From the NCBI RefSeq assembly GCF_037042905.1, contig NC_087252.1, positions 1,867,501 through 1,931,500 of the forward strand: a stretch of DNA of 64,000 nt. Direction: 5' to 3'. This document shows, one piece after another, positions 44,209-57,500 of the stretch. The position numbers and the translations under genes are program-made. This stretch comes from Lytechinus pictus (Eukaryota; Echinodermata; Echinoidea; Temnopleuroida; Toxopneustidae). Positions within the stretch are counted from its first letter, which is position 1. Each line of letters begins with the position of its first letter. Under the pieces are notes generated by a model. It made no database searches, was not told the origin of the DNA, and saw only the letters and a list, made by a program, of their open reading frames with translations.

Positions 44209-45028
44209 GTGGGGCAAGGAAGATATGAGGGGCGAATAAAGACTGAAAGGTGGAGAGAAAGAAACAGGGGGGGGGGGTGACACTGATCTCTAAGAGAGGA
44301 AGAGGGGGGGGGGGTGTATGGAAAGGGAACAAATGAAAAGATAAAGGGGTTATAAAGGGGAGTACTTTAGTGATCACATGATGTGTTTGATATATTATCA
44401 GTTTCTCTCTTTTCTATTTTCCTCCTTAATCTTCAAGTTCTTAATATTCTTCTCCCCCTCTTCTTCTTCTTCTCCTCCTCCTCCTTCTCCCAATTCTACG
44501 TCTATTTCTCGCACTACTCATTTTCTTACTTCATATAACATTTGCAGTAAGACTTAGCCTTGGATGGTTACCAAGAAAGAAAAATCCTACAATATTTACT
44601 ATGTGAAAATCAAAATTCCTCTTCACATCCACCATCCAGTCACAAGAATTTTCTTGCTTCGCTTCCTAAATTTGGTTAATCATTATGTGTAAATTTGATG
44701 AGCGCCAGCTACGAACACCGGGCCAAAAGGTCAAATCCAGGACAAAAGCTTTCTCCTTGGGGCGATTCACCGAAATGGTAAGATAGATCTAGTACTAGTA
44801 TTTTTTAGAAATAAAGTCATAATGCCATTATAAGGTGTGTATTTCGATTCTAATGTTATTGATGAATGTTTGTTGAGGTATTGACCAAATATTGTGCATT
44901 ATAATATATATTTTCCATGTTCTTTTTGATGAAAATTTCTGTAATCCTAATCTGTAGCCCCATGTATTGACTTATTTGCTGGATGAATAAATGTCGATGC
45001 ACGTCACAGCTGTTACTTTTGTTAGGCA
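43301..45028. other. Non-coding region with GA-rich simple repeats
   Basis: Includes G runs (43900-43918, 44200-44210, 44265, 44305), a (GA)n microsatellite at about 44162-44200 and pyrimidine tracts at 44400-44500. No gene recognised. Confidence 0.5.
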
Positions 45029-45033
45029 AAAGC

Positions 45034-45983
45034 TTCGGTCTCTGTTATGTTGGTTGTTCAGCTGAACTCCGTTGGCTTCACTCACCAAATACAGAGACCG
45101 AAGTTCTAGCGCGATCTGTACAGGGGACTCAATGGCCATATGTTTATGTGTATTAAGTTCGGATAAAACAGGGCAGTGAAGTTGCGCGACAGCCGAGGTA
45201 AGTCACTGTTTTTGTTCCTTTTAACTTGATTTTCCCTGTTTTTTGGCAATTGATGCCAAGAGGGAATATTAATTTGCATTTCGGTCGCGTTAATTTTCAA
45301 AAGTTTGATTCATTAAAGACAAAAATTGAAGAGCCCCGACGGGGGGATTTTGCATTGTAAGTCCCCTAATGGTGGCTGCACGATAGCGAGCCGTCTGTGT
45401 ATGAGGAGTAATTTAAAAAAAAAAAAAATGTTAAAAAACTCCTCGAAACAGACGGCTGCCAGCTGTCTAGGATCCATAATGATAATGCATGCCAAAGGAA
45501 ATAGGTGCTAGGCAAACATTAGACAGTTTAGACCAAAAGTTTTGCCTTCGGTCTCTGTTATGTTGGTTGTTCAGCTGAACTTCATTGGCTTCACTCACCA
45601 ATTACAGAGACCGAAGTTCTAGCGCGATCTGTACAGGGGACTCAATGGCCATTATGTTTATGTGTATTAAGTTCGGATAAAACAGGGCAGTGAAGTTGCG
45701 CGACAGGCGAGGTAAGTCACTGTTTTTGTTCCTTTTAACTTGATTTTCCCCGTTTTTTGGCAATAAATGCCAAGAGGGAATATTAATTTGCATTTCGGTC
45801 GCGTTAATTTTAAAAATTTTGATTCATTAAAGACAAAAATTGAAGAGCCTCGACGGGGGGATTTTGCATTGTAAGTCCCCTAATGGTGGCTGCACGATAG
45901 CAAGCCGTCTGTGTACGAGGAGAATTAAAAAAATAAAAAAATGTTAAAAAACTCCTCGAAACAGATGGCTGCCAGCTGTCTAG
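45034..45983 (+). repeat. 513-bp tandem duplication with internal hairpins
   Basis: Two copies (about 45034-45470 and 45547-45983), more than 90% identical by eye. Each has a stem-loop CTTCGGTCTCTGT / ACAGAGACCGAAG near its start and a second pair GCCGTCTGT / ACAGACGGC near its end. Open frames on the minus strand are the same short frame in both copies, without a start context or similarity that I recognise. Confidence 0.85.
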
Positions 45984-47814
45984 GCAAACATTTCCAATTC
46001 TCTAGACTCTGTCTCTGCTTGATTGGAAATTTAGAAACATGCATTTGCATCCAAAACTAATGTAATTGTAGTAGGCCTAGCCTAAGTTAGTAACGTCAAT
46101 CTTCGAGATAGGCTGCAGAGCTTTTTGAAGATTATAGCTGATGATGATGATGCATTATTTGAGTGAAGAAAAGGGTACTAGGTTCTAATGCAGTTTCACA
46201 CTGGCCGACTTCGAGCAAATTTCCCCACCAGTAGTTGGTCTCTCAGTCACATTTCGAGGTCAATAAACATAGGATATGCCCATCGCTTTAAATTATTGTG
46301 ATAGAGAACGGCTGTATTTTGGCTTTGATCCCAACGTCATCACTTGAATTCTCAGGCATCGCTTTGCTTGGCTTCGCCATATGGACTAAGCCTGCGTCAA
46401 ATCAATATTAAAATCGGTGTTCGATTGATGTCATCGAGCGCCTGTGCAGATTTTGCAAAATCGGTGCATCGAAAAAAAAAAAAAAAATATGTCAGCTGGC
46501 CGATTCGTTTGGTTCAACACAATCAATCATCAAAAATCAAAATAACAGTAATGTCCAACTTGACTACTACTTACTTGATTTATATTGCCCCCAAAATGAA
46601 ACCGATTGTGTAATTATGATGCCTATTCACCATTAATTTGAAGTTTATTTCGATCATAGTTCGAGTCTTACTCGTCTGCTCGTGCCGAGATAATTGATGC
46701 ACGATGAATTCATGAATGGAAGTCGCCATAGATCGTGCATGCGCAGTACCGTGCTTTAATCAAACCAGAAAATGGCCGGAAAATTGGTGCGATCAACGTA
46801 AAATAAATCTTGCTTTCATGAACAATATCGATATCATGACCATAGAACACGATTTAATCGTAATAATTAACAATAATTTGCATATGATAATCATTAATAT
46901 GAATTTAGAGCTTGATGTGAAACGTTTGTATTTCGTATAAATTTTCAATGACGGCCGGACATCACATGACGATCGACTTGAGTGAGTGCACTTGTCTAAA
47001 AAAATAAAATATATCACGTCAGGATTGATTCTCGAACATTGTCAACATTCAGAAACTCTTTTCAAGATCGTAATATCACCATATAATAACATTTTACATG
47101 ACAAAACAGAGAAATTGCGTTTGATATTTTTCCCATCAATTTGAAGCTAGTTTGTGCCCAACTTTGGGCTCTGATTTCATGAATGGAAAATATGTCATAC
47201 GTCATCGAACTGGCATGCGCAATGTACTTCTTTTCTCGGAGCTCGGAGACGTCGTCCAGAGATGGAATAAAAATAAAGATACTGCCAGTATAATACTATT
47301 AATTCTTCCATATGAACATAACATACTTTGCTGACATCGTCATTATTTTTAGTATGGCCATAAAATCTTATTAATCGTAATTATTTAACATCCAATAATA
47401 ATTTATATGAATTTAGAGCTCGATCTGAGACATTCGTATTTATTTCGATCGCATGCTCTTGTGTCTGACTTTAAAATAAAGAATGGATTATCAGGATTAA
47501 TTCTTGAACATCGTCATAACTCATATTCCACAATATTTCCTCACAATCGTTATATCAGCATTGAATACCAATTCAAATGACCATCCAGAGAAAATTACGT
47601 ATTTATTCCCATCAATTTATTTGGAGCTCATTTTGGATCCAACTACCCCGCCAACTACACAATCTCAGGCAAGTTACAGCGCTCTCCGCTGGTCGCACTT
47701 GTTTGCTGGCGCTGGCAAGCACGTACGCCTGTCGTTTCGGGAGAGTGAGTGTACGGGGCTGCGGACAGGGCTGGTGTGTGCGAGTCTGGACTGCGAGTGC
47801 TCGTTGACCGAAAA
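45984..47814. other. Non-coding region
   Basis: AT-rich with scattered CpG-containing patches. A sequence block (CATTATTTTTAGT, GAATTTAGAGCTCGAT-type) recurs in diverged form at about 46840-46920 and 47350-47430. No gene recognised; unidentified 5' exons of the zinc-finger gene could lie here. Confidence 0.4.
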
Positions 47815-48221
47815 TCATTTCTTTTGTTTTTTATTGTTTGAATTATACAATATTTCATTTTTTACAGATTTAACGACAAGGACCAACTTCACTGAACCAT
47901 ATAGTATTACACAATGCTTATTACACATGTTCAGGGAGAAATTAATAATTGTTTCACTTGACAATGAGGAGAAATTGAGAATATTTCATATTTCTTGTAA
48001 TAAAATACAAAAAAAGAAATAGTGAGTGGATGACGTCATCAGCCTCCTCATTTGCATACCAACCAGGATGTGCATATAACTGTTTTGTGAAATTAAGCGA
48101 AACTTTAAAATGTCATAACTTTCTTATTTTACATCCGATTTTGATGAAATTTTCTGCCTTGTGCTTGTTGGATTTTTATCTTTTTATTCAAATCAACTTT
48201 TTGTTGGAGTGGACTTTTCCT
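47815..48221 (+). repeat. Family B dispersed repeat, right part
   Basis: Runs from TATACAATATTTC, CAGATTTAACGACAAGGACC, TGACGTCATCAGCC, GCATATAACTGTTTTGTG to GGAGTGGACTTTTCCT, followed by TTAA at 48222-48225. It supplies the uninterrupted reference for the insertion at 54832-56459. Confidence 0.7.
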
Positions 48222-48591
48222 TTAAGTTTCTTATAAAAATGAATTGCAATTGTATGGAAATTAGTATTTTGGGTCACAAAAGTGATGTTTTAATGATTTT
48301 TTTAAAGTGTGTGCTGTGTACCGCATTGGCATACCATATAGATCTACATGTATTCCCCACAGGCAGGGTGGTTGCAGAGCAATTTTCTCAAGTTGTATAT
48401 CATTTTCAAGCTTTAGGATGTGCTTTTTCAAACTCAATGAAAATCTCAAAATTCATTTTGGGCGATGTATTGTTGGTTTTGGGGTGTCTGGTCACACATG
48501 TACTTTCCTATTCTGTAAAGTGAAATTTAAGCAATTCTTTTCCTAATTTACTTGAATGATTAATCTTTGAATTTTTATTATTTATTTTTAG

Positions 48592-51500
48592 GACCGCTTA
48601 TCATGATGCAGTACCAAAGGAACAACTTGAAGCTCCAAACAACTCAACACACCATCATAACACCCAGCTTGCTAACATGGAACCAAAGCAAGAATTGAAA
48701 GAATGGGATGGGCCTGCTACTGCTCTTGACCTGAGCATCAAGAAACCGACTAGTCCCTGGTTAAAAGATTCTGGAGAGGATGGGGACACCACTGCTGGAG
48801 AGGAGAAACCTTTACGAGGCGAGCTTTCATCTGGTGGAAGAGAAAACTCGGTTTCATCTGAAAACGTTGAAGAAGAGGTGAAGGAGAAATTCTTGCCAAA
48901 GGTGAATAACTTTAAAGCACATAAAGGACAGCATAGTGATTCTGTATCCTCAAGTGTGGTCGATATAGCTGCCTGTCCGTTGCCTGAATTGCCTCGGGAG
49001 GATAACGTGGAAGGCACACGTAAGGATGGCACAGAGTGTGCAGAAAGGGATGACAATCTATCAAGTGCAATGTCTGCGGGCGCGGATATACTTCTCCATC
49101 GCCATGCCGATTCTCCTTGTCCTCCTCAAGTGACAGAGTCAATTCCTCCTGCCTTGCCAGTGGAAGATTCCACCTCACCATGTAACCTCAAGGTAGAACC
49201 GAGAAGTCCATCACCGCAAGCAACGGACCATGCCAGTCACGACTCGCCCATCCCGGATTCCACATTTCCTGAAGTGGTGCCAAAGACAGATCCCGGCAGT
49301 CCAACGCCACCCACAGACAGGACTTCAAGCAGCACCAGTAGCACAGATCATAGCCCTGGTCCTTCGTGCACCAGTAGCACCGATGCCAGCCCTGTTCCTT
49401 CGAGACCGTTCAGCTGCATGCTTCCCATCCTGTCAATACCCAAGGTTAGACTGAGACAGAATAGGAGTGAGGGTCAATCATCCTGGACTCATGTGCCGTC
49501 GGACTCGCCTTCTCTGAACGTAGGGGGATACTTCCTAGATGGATGTGGAGGGTCAACGTCTGGAGAACAGAGCGGCTTGGATCCCATGGATTACAGCAGT
49601 AAGGTAATTATATGGTGGGAAGACCTTGGTCCTCGATTATGTAAAATGTACCATCACTAGCAACAGTTTAAGACCTACCCGAAAATTTGTGTGCATCGCA
49701 CATGTTATAAAATTTTATAATATGCTGTAATACAATGTAGTTTCATTGAAAAAATAGTTTGTATATAATTTGATTCTGTGTTTGATTTGAATGAAATAAA
49801 GGGAAATGAGTTTAAAGAAATTGTCCAATAGCTTGACTAATCCTCTTGGTCAATATCAGTCTGTAACCCTAACTTCCGCTTTGTCCTATTCAATGCTGTG
49901 CATGCTTCATTATTAAAGGTCAAGTCTACCCAGGAGAATTTTGATTTTGATTAGAATCAATAGAAAAAAAAAAAACAAGCATATTGCTGAAAATTTCATG
50001 AATATTGGATGTGAACTATTAAAGAAAGTTATGAACTATTAAAGAAAGCTAAGACATTTTAAAGTTTCACTTATTTATCAAAATGAGCGTGATCGGTTCA
50101 TCACGGACGGACATTTGATAGATTTTGAAAACTTTGAAAGCTTGTAACAAATTAGGAATAAGATGAACATGGTTCCTTTGTGTTTTATAGTGAAGGGTAG
50201 GGCAAAGTATGTTGAATGATGAAAAAAAATTGTTGCCATGGTTACCTACAAACATAGGTAGCCACTAAATGTGCCATATCACGGACGGACATGATAGAAA
50301 TGTGGTTTTCAGAATTTTTGAACATTTTTATTGTTTCTATCTAAATAGCTTAACTTTGACCAATAATTGTTAATGCAACTTACACTCGGGTATGTTAGCT
50401 TCTATGTTTAGCATATTGAATTCTTAACCAATATCAAACTTCCGAGAGAATTGCAAATATTTTCCATCACGGACGGACATCTCGGACGGACATCACGGAC
50501 GGACACAATTAAAATACATTGGAAGTACCTTGTAAGAAGTTCTTATTACTTGTTTGGGGGAACAAATGCTATTGTATTGATGATTTGTACATTCTTTATA
50601 TGATTAAACAATATTAGTTGCACAATCAAGTTGCTACAACTTCAATCAAGTTGCTACAACTTGATTTAAGTTGTAGCAACATGATTTTTATGCTAGACAC
50701 ACAAAATAATCTAGCCATATGATTGCTTTTAAACACAGTTCTTTTCAAAATCAAATATCCTAATGCACATTGTCTTCTTTTCAATTTAGAGAATACTGTA
50801 GTTGGTACCAAATCAACATCCAGTGGATCAATGATCATGTTGATACTTTTCATGATATATCATGATGATACATGTATGTTCATACATTTTTAGGCATTAA
50901 TTTTCGAAGAGCACAGATTTTTTTATGTCCAGTAACTAAATCCAAAAGATTCACAGGTAAGGTTGCTTATCATTATGCTTGTTTGGTGGATCAAGTATGA
51001 CCACAACACTTGTCTAGGCTCTCTTCAAATTCATCTTTTGTCCATATTAAAGTGGAGGGTTACACTTCGTAATTCCGAAGGTTCTTGATTCCGAAGGTTC
51101 GTAATTCCGAAACACGCAAATTGCCTATACCTCGATGTTCGTTAATCCGAAAACGTAAAAGGGTTCGTTAGTCCGAACATTTGTGGCGTTATTCCGAAGG
51201 TTCGATAATCCGAAAACGAAATAAGGTTCGATGTTCTGAAGGTTCCTTAATCCGAAAACGAAATAAGGTTCGTTGTTCCGAAGGTTCCTTAATCCGAAAA
51301 CGAAATAAGGTTCGTTGTTCCGAAGGTTCGTCAGTCCGAAAACGAAATAAGGTTAGTTAATCATTTAGTTTTCGGACTAACGAACCTTCGGAATTACGAA
51401 CCTCATTTCTTTTTCGGATTAACGAACCTTCGGAATTACGAACCTCACTTCGTTTTCGGACTAACGAACCTTCGGAATTACGTACTTCATTTCGTTTTCG

Positions 51501-54500
51501 GACTAACGAACTTTCGGAATTACGAACCTTCGGAAATACGAACCTTCGGAATAACGAACCTTCGCAATAACTGAACCTTCGGAATAACGAAGCTTCGGAA
51601 TTACGAATGTATGCGAAAGTGGAGACACCCCTTCACATCAACAGCCCTCATGTATTTAGGCCCTGACTGAATCCAAAATTGAAATCAGATACCAATTAAA
51701 CTTCTAAACACTGCAGTGCAAGCTTTATATGAATTGTATGCATTTTCACAGATTTCTAGATCAGCAATTTGCTCAAAATTAGCTCCAAAATGGACTTTAA
51801 AAAAAGGAATTCTTGTACTTTTCACAAGCCTCAAGGACGTGATGTCATGTTCTGTTAGAAGCATTGTGAATCCATGGAAAAAAATGATGATTTTTTTTTT
51901 CTGCTTATCAGAATATGCATTCTCCTTTCTTCTTTTCCATCACTTTCTGCAAGCTTCAATTGATGAAATATACAGCTTTTGACTTATTCTTGCTCTATTT
52001 CATTTCCTGCTTTTTGGCATACATGTAGCTTCCAACTCTATCTGCATTCCAATTATGTTTTTAAAAAAATTCCTGACAACAATTAAACCCCAATAACAGC
52101 CAAAGAAAGATTTCACAAAAAATTGTGAAGAGTTGTAGGTTTCCATCCATTTGAGTTCTGAATAATTCTCAGTGCCATTTTCACTGCAAATTGGAACTAA
52201 AATTGAATTCATAATCTGCTCAGTATTTGCTCATTGTCTGTCCGTGATGAAATTAATGTCCGTCTGCGATTAATTTGATTGATTTATGATATGGATAAAA
52301 TGTATGGATGTTAGCTATATTCAAATGAAATGATGTACAGTGTCTAGTGAGATGCTTCTACACACTTTTATTTTCGTTTCTATTCTGATAAAGAATAAAA
52401 AGCTGAATCCATACATATTATCCATATCATAAACTCAATAAAAATTATCACAGACGGACATTAATTTCATCACGGACGGAAATTTCAAAATGGAATGTTA
52501 ACATCTAGCAGAAAAATTTACTTCCCATATTTTTTCTACTAATTTATGTTTGATGATAGATTAATGTTCAGAGTACAAGAAAATCCAAACCAAATTGGAG
52601 TAACTTTGAAAACACTAAAACTAGAGTGAATTGAATTTGAGTGAATTTACATTGTCCGTCCGTGATGAAATTAATGTCCGTCCGTGATCATTTTTGATTG
52701 AGTTTATGATATGAATAAAATGTATGGATTTCAGCTATGTTCAAATAAAATGATGTACAGTGTTTAGTGAGATACCTCTACACCTTTTTATTTTTTATTT
52801 CTATTCTGATAAAAAGTAAAAAAACTTTTTATATTTTTTTTCATCACGGACGGAAATTTCAAAATGGAAATGTTCACACCTACCAAAAAAAATTACTTCC
52901 CAATATTTTTTTTCTACTAATTTATGTTTGGTAATACATTAATGTTCAGAGTGCAAGAACATCCAAACCAAATTAGAATAACTTGAAAAACAATAAAACT
53001 AGAGAGAATTTAATTTGAGTAAAAATGTCCGTCCGTGATGAGAGGTAATAGCACCCCCACAAATAAAATGGACTATTCCAGTACTTTCGGATTTATCAAT
53101 CTTCATGAAACTGAGTTCTTTGAAACCTGAGATATCAAAGATTGTCTTAAAAGCAATTTTGATAGAAATATTAAAAAAAAAAAAATTCACCTCAATGCTA
53201 ACCCTTAACCGATCATGCTCAAATACAGTATACAGTATCAGTAATATGCAAACAAGAGAGTCAATGATGTCCATCACTATTTCTTTTGTTTTTCTATTGT
53301 GAGAATTATACAATATTTCAATTTTTACAGATTTGGCAATAATGACCAACTTAAATGAACCACAAAATGTTAAAACAATGCTAATTTAGGAAAAATAAAA
53401 CTTTGTATCACATGACAATGAGAAAAAAAAAGAAATATTTCATATTCATAAAATGAAAAACAAAAGAAATAGCGAGTGAATGATGTCATCAGTCCCCTCA
53501 TTTGCATTCTGATTAGGATGTGCATGTAACTGTTTTGTGAAATTAAGCAAAACTTTGAAATATCTTAACTTTCTTATTTTACATCTGATTTTGATGAAAT
53601 TTTCAGTCTTAAGCTAGTTGGATTTTTCCCTTTTTAATCAAATCAACTTTTTGCTGCTCAAGGTGGACTTCGTCCTTTATGACTCCAACCTTCCATCTCA
53701 TTGAAACTTTACTATATTTGTCCATAGAGACTTGGTCAATGTCAGCATTACCACCTTACCTTCACTTTGCCATGTTCAATGCATACATGTACATGTAGAT
53801 CTTTTCAAAACGTTCCTACTGAATCTCTTATATATTTGTCTATACACACTTTATAGTCAATGTCCCCATTACCCTCACGCACTTCCCTCTTTGTCCTGTT
53901 CAGTGCATCTAATCGAAAGTCTCCTACCTTCCGATAGAATCTTTTTATTTGTCCATACAGACTTGGTCAATGTCCGCATTACCCTCATGTAGGGCTACTG
54001 TACATGTACATTTACTTCCCTTTTTTTTCCTGTTCAATGCATCTTATCAAAACTCTAATATTCCTACTGAATCTTTTATATTTGTCCATACTGTCTTGGC
54101 CAATGTCAGCATTACCCTTACCTTCACTTTGCCCTGTTCAACACATGATCTTATCAAAACTCTCCAACCTTCCTACTGAATCTTTAAATATTCTTCCATA
54201 CAGTCTTGGTCAATGTCAGCGGAAAGTGGAACCGATGACCCGATGTTGAGACCCTCCCTTCTTCAGATGGCTCTACAGCATGGGTCAACTCAAGTCAACA
54301 TTCCAGCCACTTCACAGGTACAATGTAGGATAGTTCACCAACCCTTGGCCGGTATTCAGTTCCATTCTAACCGGTCAAGTCCATCCCAGAAGAAGAATGA
54401 TTTGATTCAATATAGAAAAATCAAACAAGCAGAATGCTGAAAATTTCATCAAAATTGGATGTAAAAAAAGAAAGTTACAATGTTTCAAATTCTCGCTTAT

Positions 54501-57500
54501 TTTTTACAAAAGTTATATGCACAACTCAGTGATATAGATGAGAGAGTCAACGATGTCCATCACTCACTACGTGTATTTCACTTTTTTATTTGTTTGAATT
54601 ATACAATATTTCAATATTTACAGATTTGACAATAAGGACCAACTTGACTGAGCCATAAAATGTCATAACAATGGTAATTCCACTTGTTCAGGGAGGAGCA
54701 TAACTTGATTTACAGGACAATAAAGAAGAAAATAACAATATTTAACTTTTCATATAATAGAAAAAAAACAAAATCGTGAGTAAGTGATGTCATCGGTCAC
54801 CTCATTTGCATACAGACCAGGATGTGCATACGGGCTATTCCACGGTTACTCACGTTACATTTGGAGACACCTTGACTCATACTTGGAGCTGTAACTCCAT
54901 TATTATTGATAGGAACTAAACATCTCCTTATCACAACAAAGTACACAGTCTGACTATCCTTTGTATAAAAACAAAACTTGGGAAATTTTATTATGCTCCT
55001 GGCAAATCTTTGGAATGTGTCGGTTACTCACGTTACATGATTTGGACATGCATAAAATGAAAAGTCGACATAAGTGAAAAGTCTCCTCATACAAGGCTTT
55101 TATGAAAGTTGATTATATCCATTTCAAAGAAGTATATTAGGGAGACAAACTTTGTACATAATTAAAAAAATAAAGAACACATGGTTTTTACTTGGGGTGC
55201 AGATAATATGGTTACTCACGTTACGGTTACTCACATTACATTTTGTCCATGTATAGTTAACAACACAAATGTCATTAAAAATTCAATGTGTGTAAAATTC
55301 ATTGCTAGGAACATCAAAAAGAGAGATTTTATACAAAAAATTGGAACAATTGGAGCTTTATTAGTAAGTAAGAGGGAAAAGTATGATTTTGCTTACTAAT
55401 TATGCATAAATTAGCATAATTGCTTAATACCAATTTGAATGAAATAAATTACTGTATAGTATTGTAGATTATGTCCAAGACAACCTGCGTGCAAATTTTC
55501 GGCGTGATCGTGCAGCCAATGGCCGAGATCTCAAGGGGGGCCTGGGAGGCCCCACCCACCCCCCCCCCCCCTTGGGCCATATTAACTCCCAAAATACCCC
55601 AGCCTAGATAGGGTTACAGGTAAGGACATTCAATGTGTTGTTCGAACACTCTTTAGAGTTTGGTTAATCGAAACCAAGTCTTACTAATGCACTTTCGCAT
55701 TGTGAATACTTCTACTAATATTCAATTTTTTGTGTGATTGTATGACCACTGATATTTTGATGAACAAAGAGGTGTACCCTCATTTTGCTTTTAATTAATC
55801 AAAAATAACTTAACAACTCACCATGAGACTTAAAACTTGACATCCCACAGAAAATGTTACCTAACTGCATCATTTTTACAGGTTACTCACATTACATGAT
55901 GGTTACTCACGTTACAAAGTTACTCACGTTACAGTTTTTCTTCATCATTTTTATAAAAAATTGTACTTTTTAATGATTTTTATAGTCATCACTGTGTCAA
56001 AGATTGTTTGAAGGAAGAGAATTTAAAATCCCACCAATTAACTGTGAAGAATTTTTCTCTCAGAAAACAAAGTCAGTTTTTTCGGTTACTCACGTTACAT
56101 CACCTGACCAGGTTGCAATATTCATTTTTGAATGAGTACTACAAATTTACTTGAAAAGCTGTTGTGTATTTTAGGTAATTTGACTCTTCTAAACTTCAGA
56201 AATATATAAAGTGGTATGTTGTTGCAATAACAAAATGGTAAAAAGGCATATTTCATTTTTCACTATTTTTCTTGTATTTTGGTACAGAATGGAAGACACA
56301 ACTTTTGACCATTTTTTTCCAAAGTATAGATATGAAAATAAACTTTTTATTTTTTGTTCCTGAAACTATCATGTATGAAGGACTTAAAGTATTAAAAAAT
56401 TCAAGAAAATATTGAATTTGAATTTTTAAGCTCATGTCCACCAACCTGTGGAATTGCCCATATAGATATTTTGTGAAATTAAGCGAAACTTAAAAATGTC
56501 ATAGCTTTCTTATTTTACATCCACTTGTTCAATTTTTCTCTTTTTATTAAGAGTAACTTTTTGTTAGGGTTGACTTGTGAAATAAACCCTTGCAGCAAGT
56601 TAGCTTTTGTGAAAGCACAAAAACCAGAGCATATGAAATGTCAAGATCAATAATGCTCTCTTTTTATTTTTTTAAAGAGATTTATAACTAATTAAACTTT
56701 GAAAATCATGCCTCTGTGTGAAGTCACACATGTTTTCTATTGTTTGAATTACAGATTTGACATTAAGGGCTAACTTGACTAAACCATAAAATGTTCGAAC
56801 AATTCAACGCGTTTAGAAATGTCAAATTTCATATTTTACATCCGATTTTGATAAAAATTTTTTTAGTGTTATGCTTGTTGGATTTTTTTATTTTTATTTA
56901 AATCAACGTTTTATTTGGGTGAATTTTTCCTTAAAACATTTTACCTACAGTAAATTTGGTTTACTAAAGACAAATATACAAATAGGAGATGGATGCTTAA
57001 AATGGTTACTCTTATTTGATTACTGGCCTTGGTTTACATGTATGTATGTTGTAAAATACTTTCTTATAGTTTTCTTATTGTACAATAGTGTCATAACATG
57101 GCACAACAACAAGTCATACATGTATTTGTGTTTATAAATTTTCAAGAGTGGCATGGACATACTCTTGGCAATAATTTTGCACTCTTTGTACCCACAGCTT
57201 TTGTTATTTTGCCAACAAATGACTCACGCCTCTTAAACATTTCAATTATTGCCTTACATGTTCATGTACATGTAATTCATATATTAAAGGGTATGAATTA
57301 AGACTCTCCTAATGTACATATCCCCATGGCATGAGATTTATTGTGTGAAGGCTTTATCTTCATTTGATATCCTTATACATGGTGTAGTGGTTCACTCACT
57401 TGACTCCTAAACCAAGGGTTGAGGGTTCAAATACCATCCAGCGCTAATGTCCTGTGGCAGATACTTATCCATGTTTGCCACTCTCCACCCAGGTGTTAAA

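Larger units (their letters stand above)
49917..53676 (+). mobile_element. Family B repeat split by nested insertions
   Basis: Left end AGGTCAAGTCTACCC after TTAA (49913-49916), right end GGTGGACTTCGTCCT before TTAT. The left arm stops near 50080 and the right arm resumes near 53245. Between them lie the CGGACGGACAT element and the CCGAAGGTTCG array. The whole interrupts a short tandem array in the intron of the zinc-finger gene. Confidence 0.6.

Noticed and set aside
47504-48022. 172-codon open frame upstream of the zinc-finger gene
   Set aside because: Its second half is a family B repeat; no domain, and no splice donor in the phase needed by the exon at 48592.
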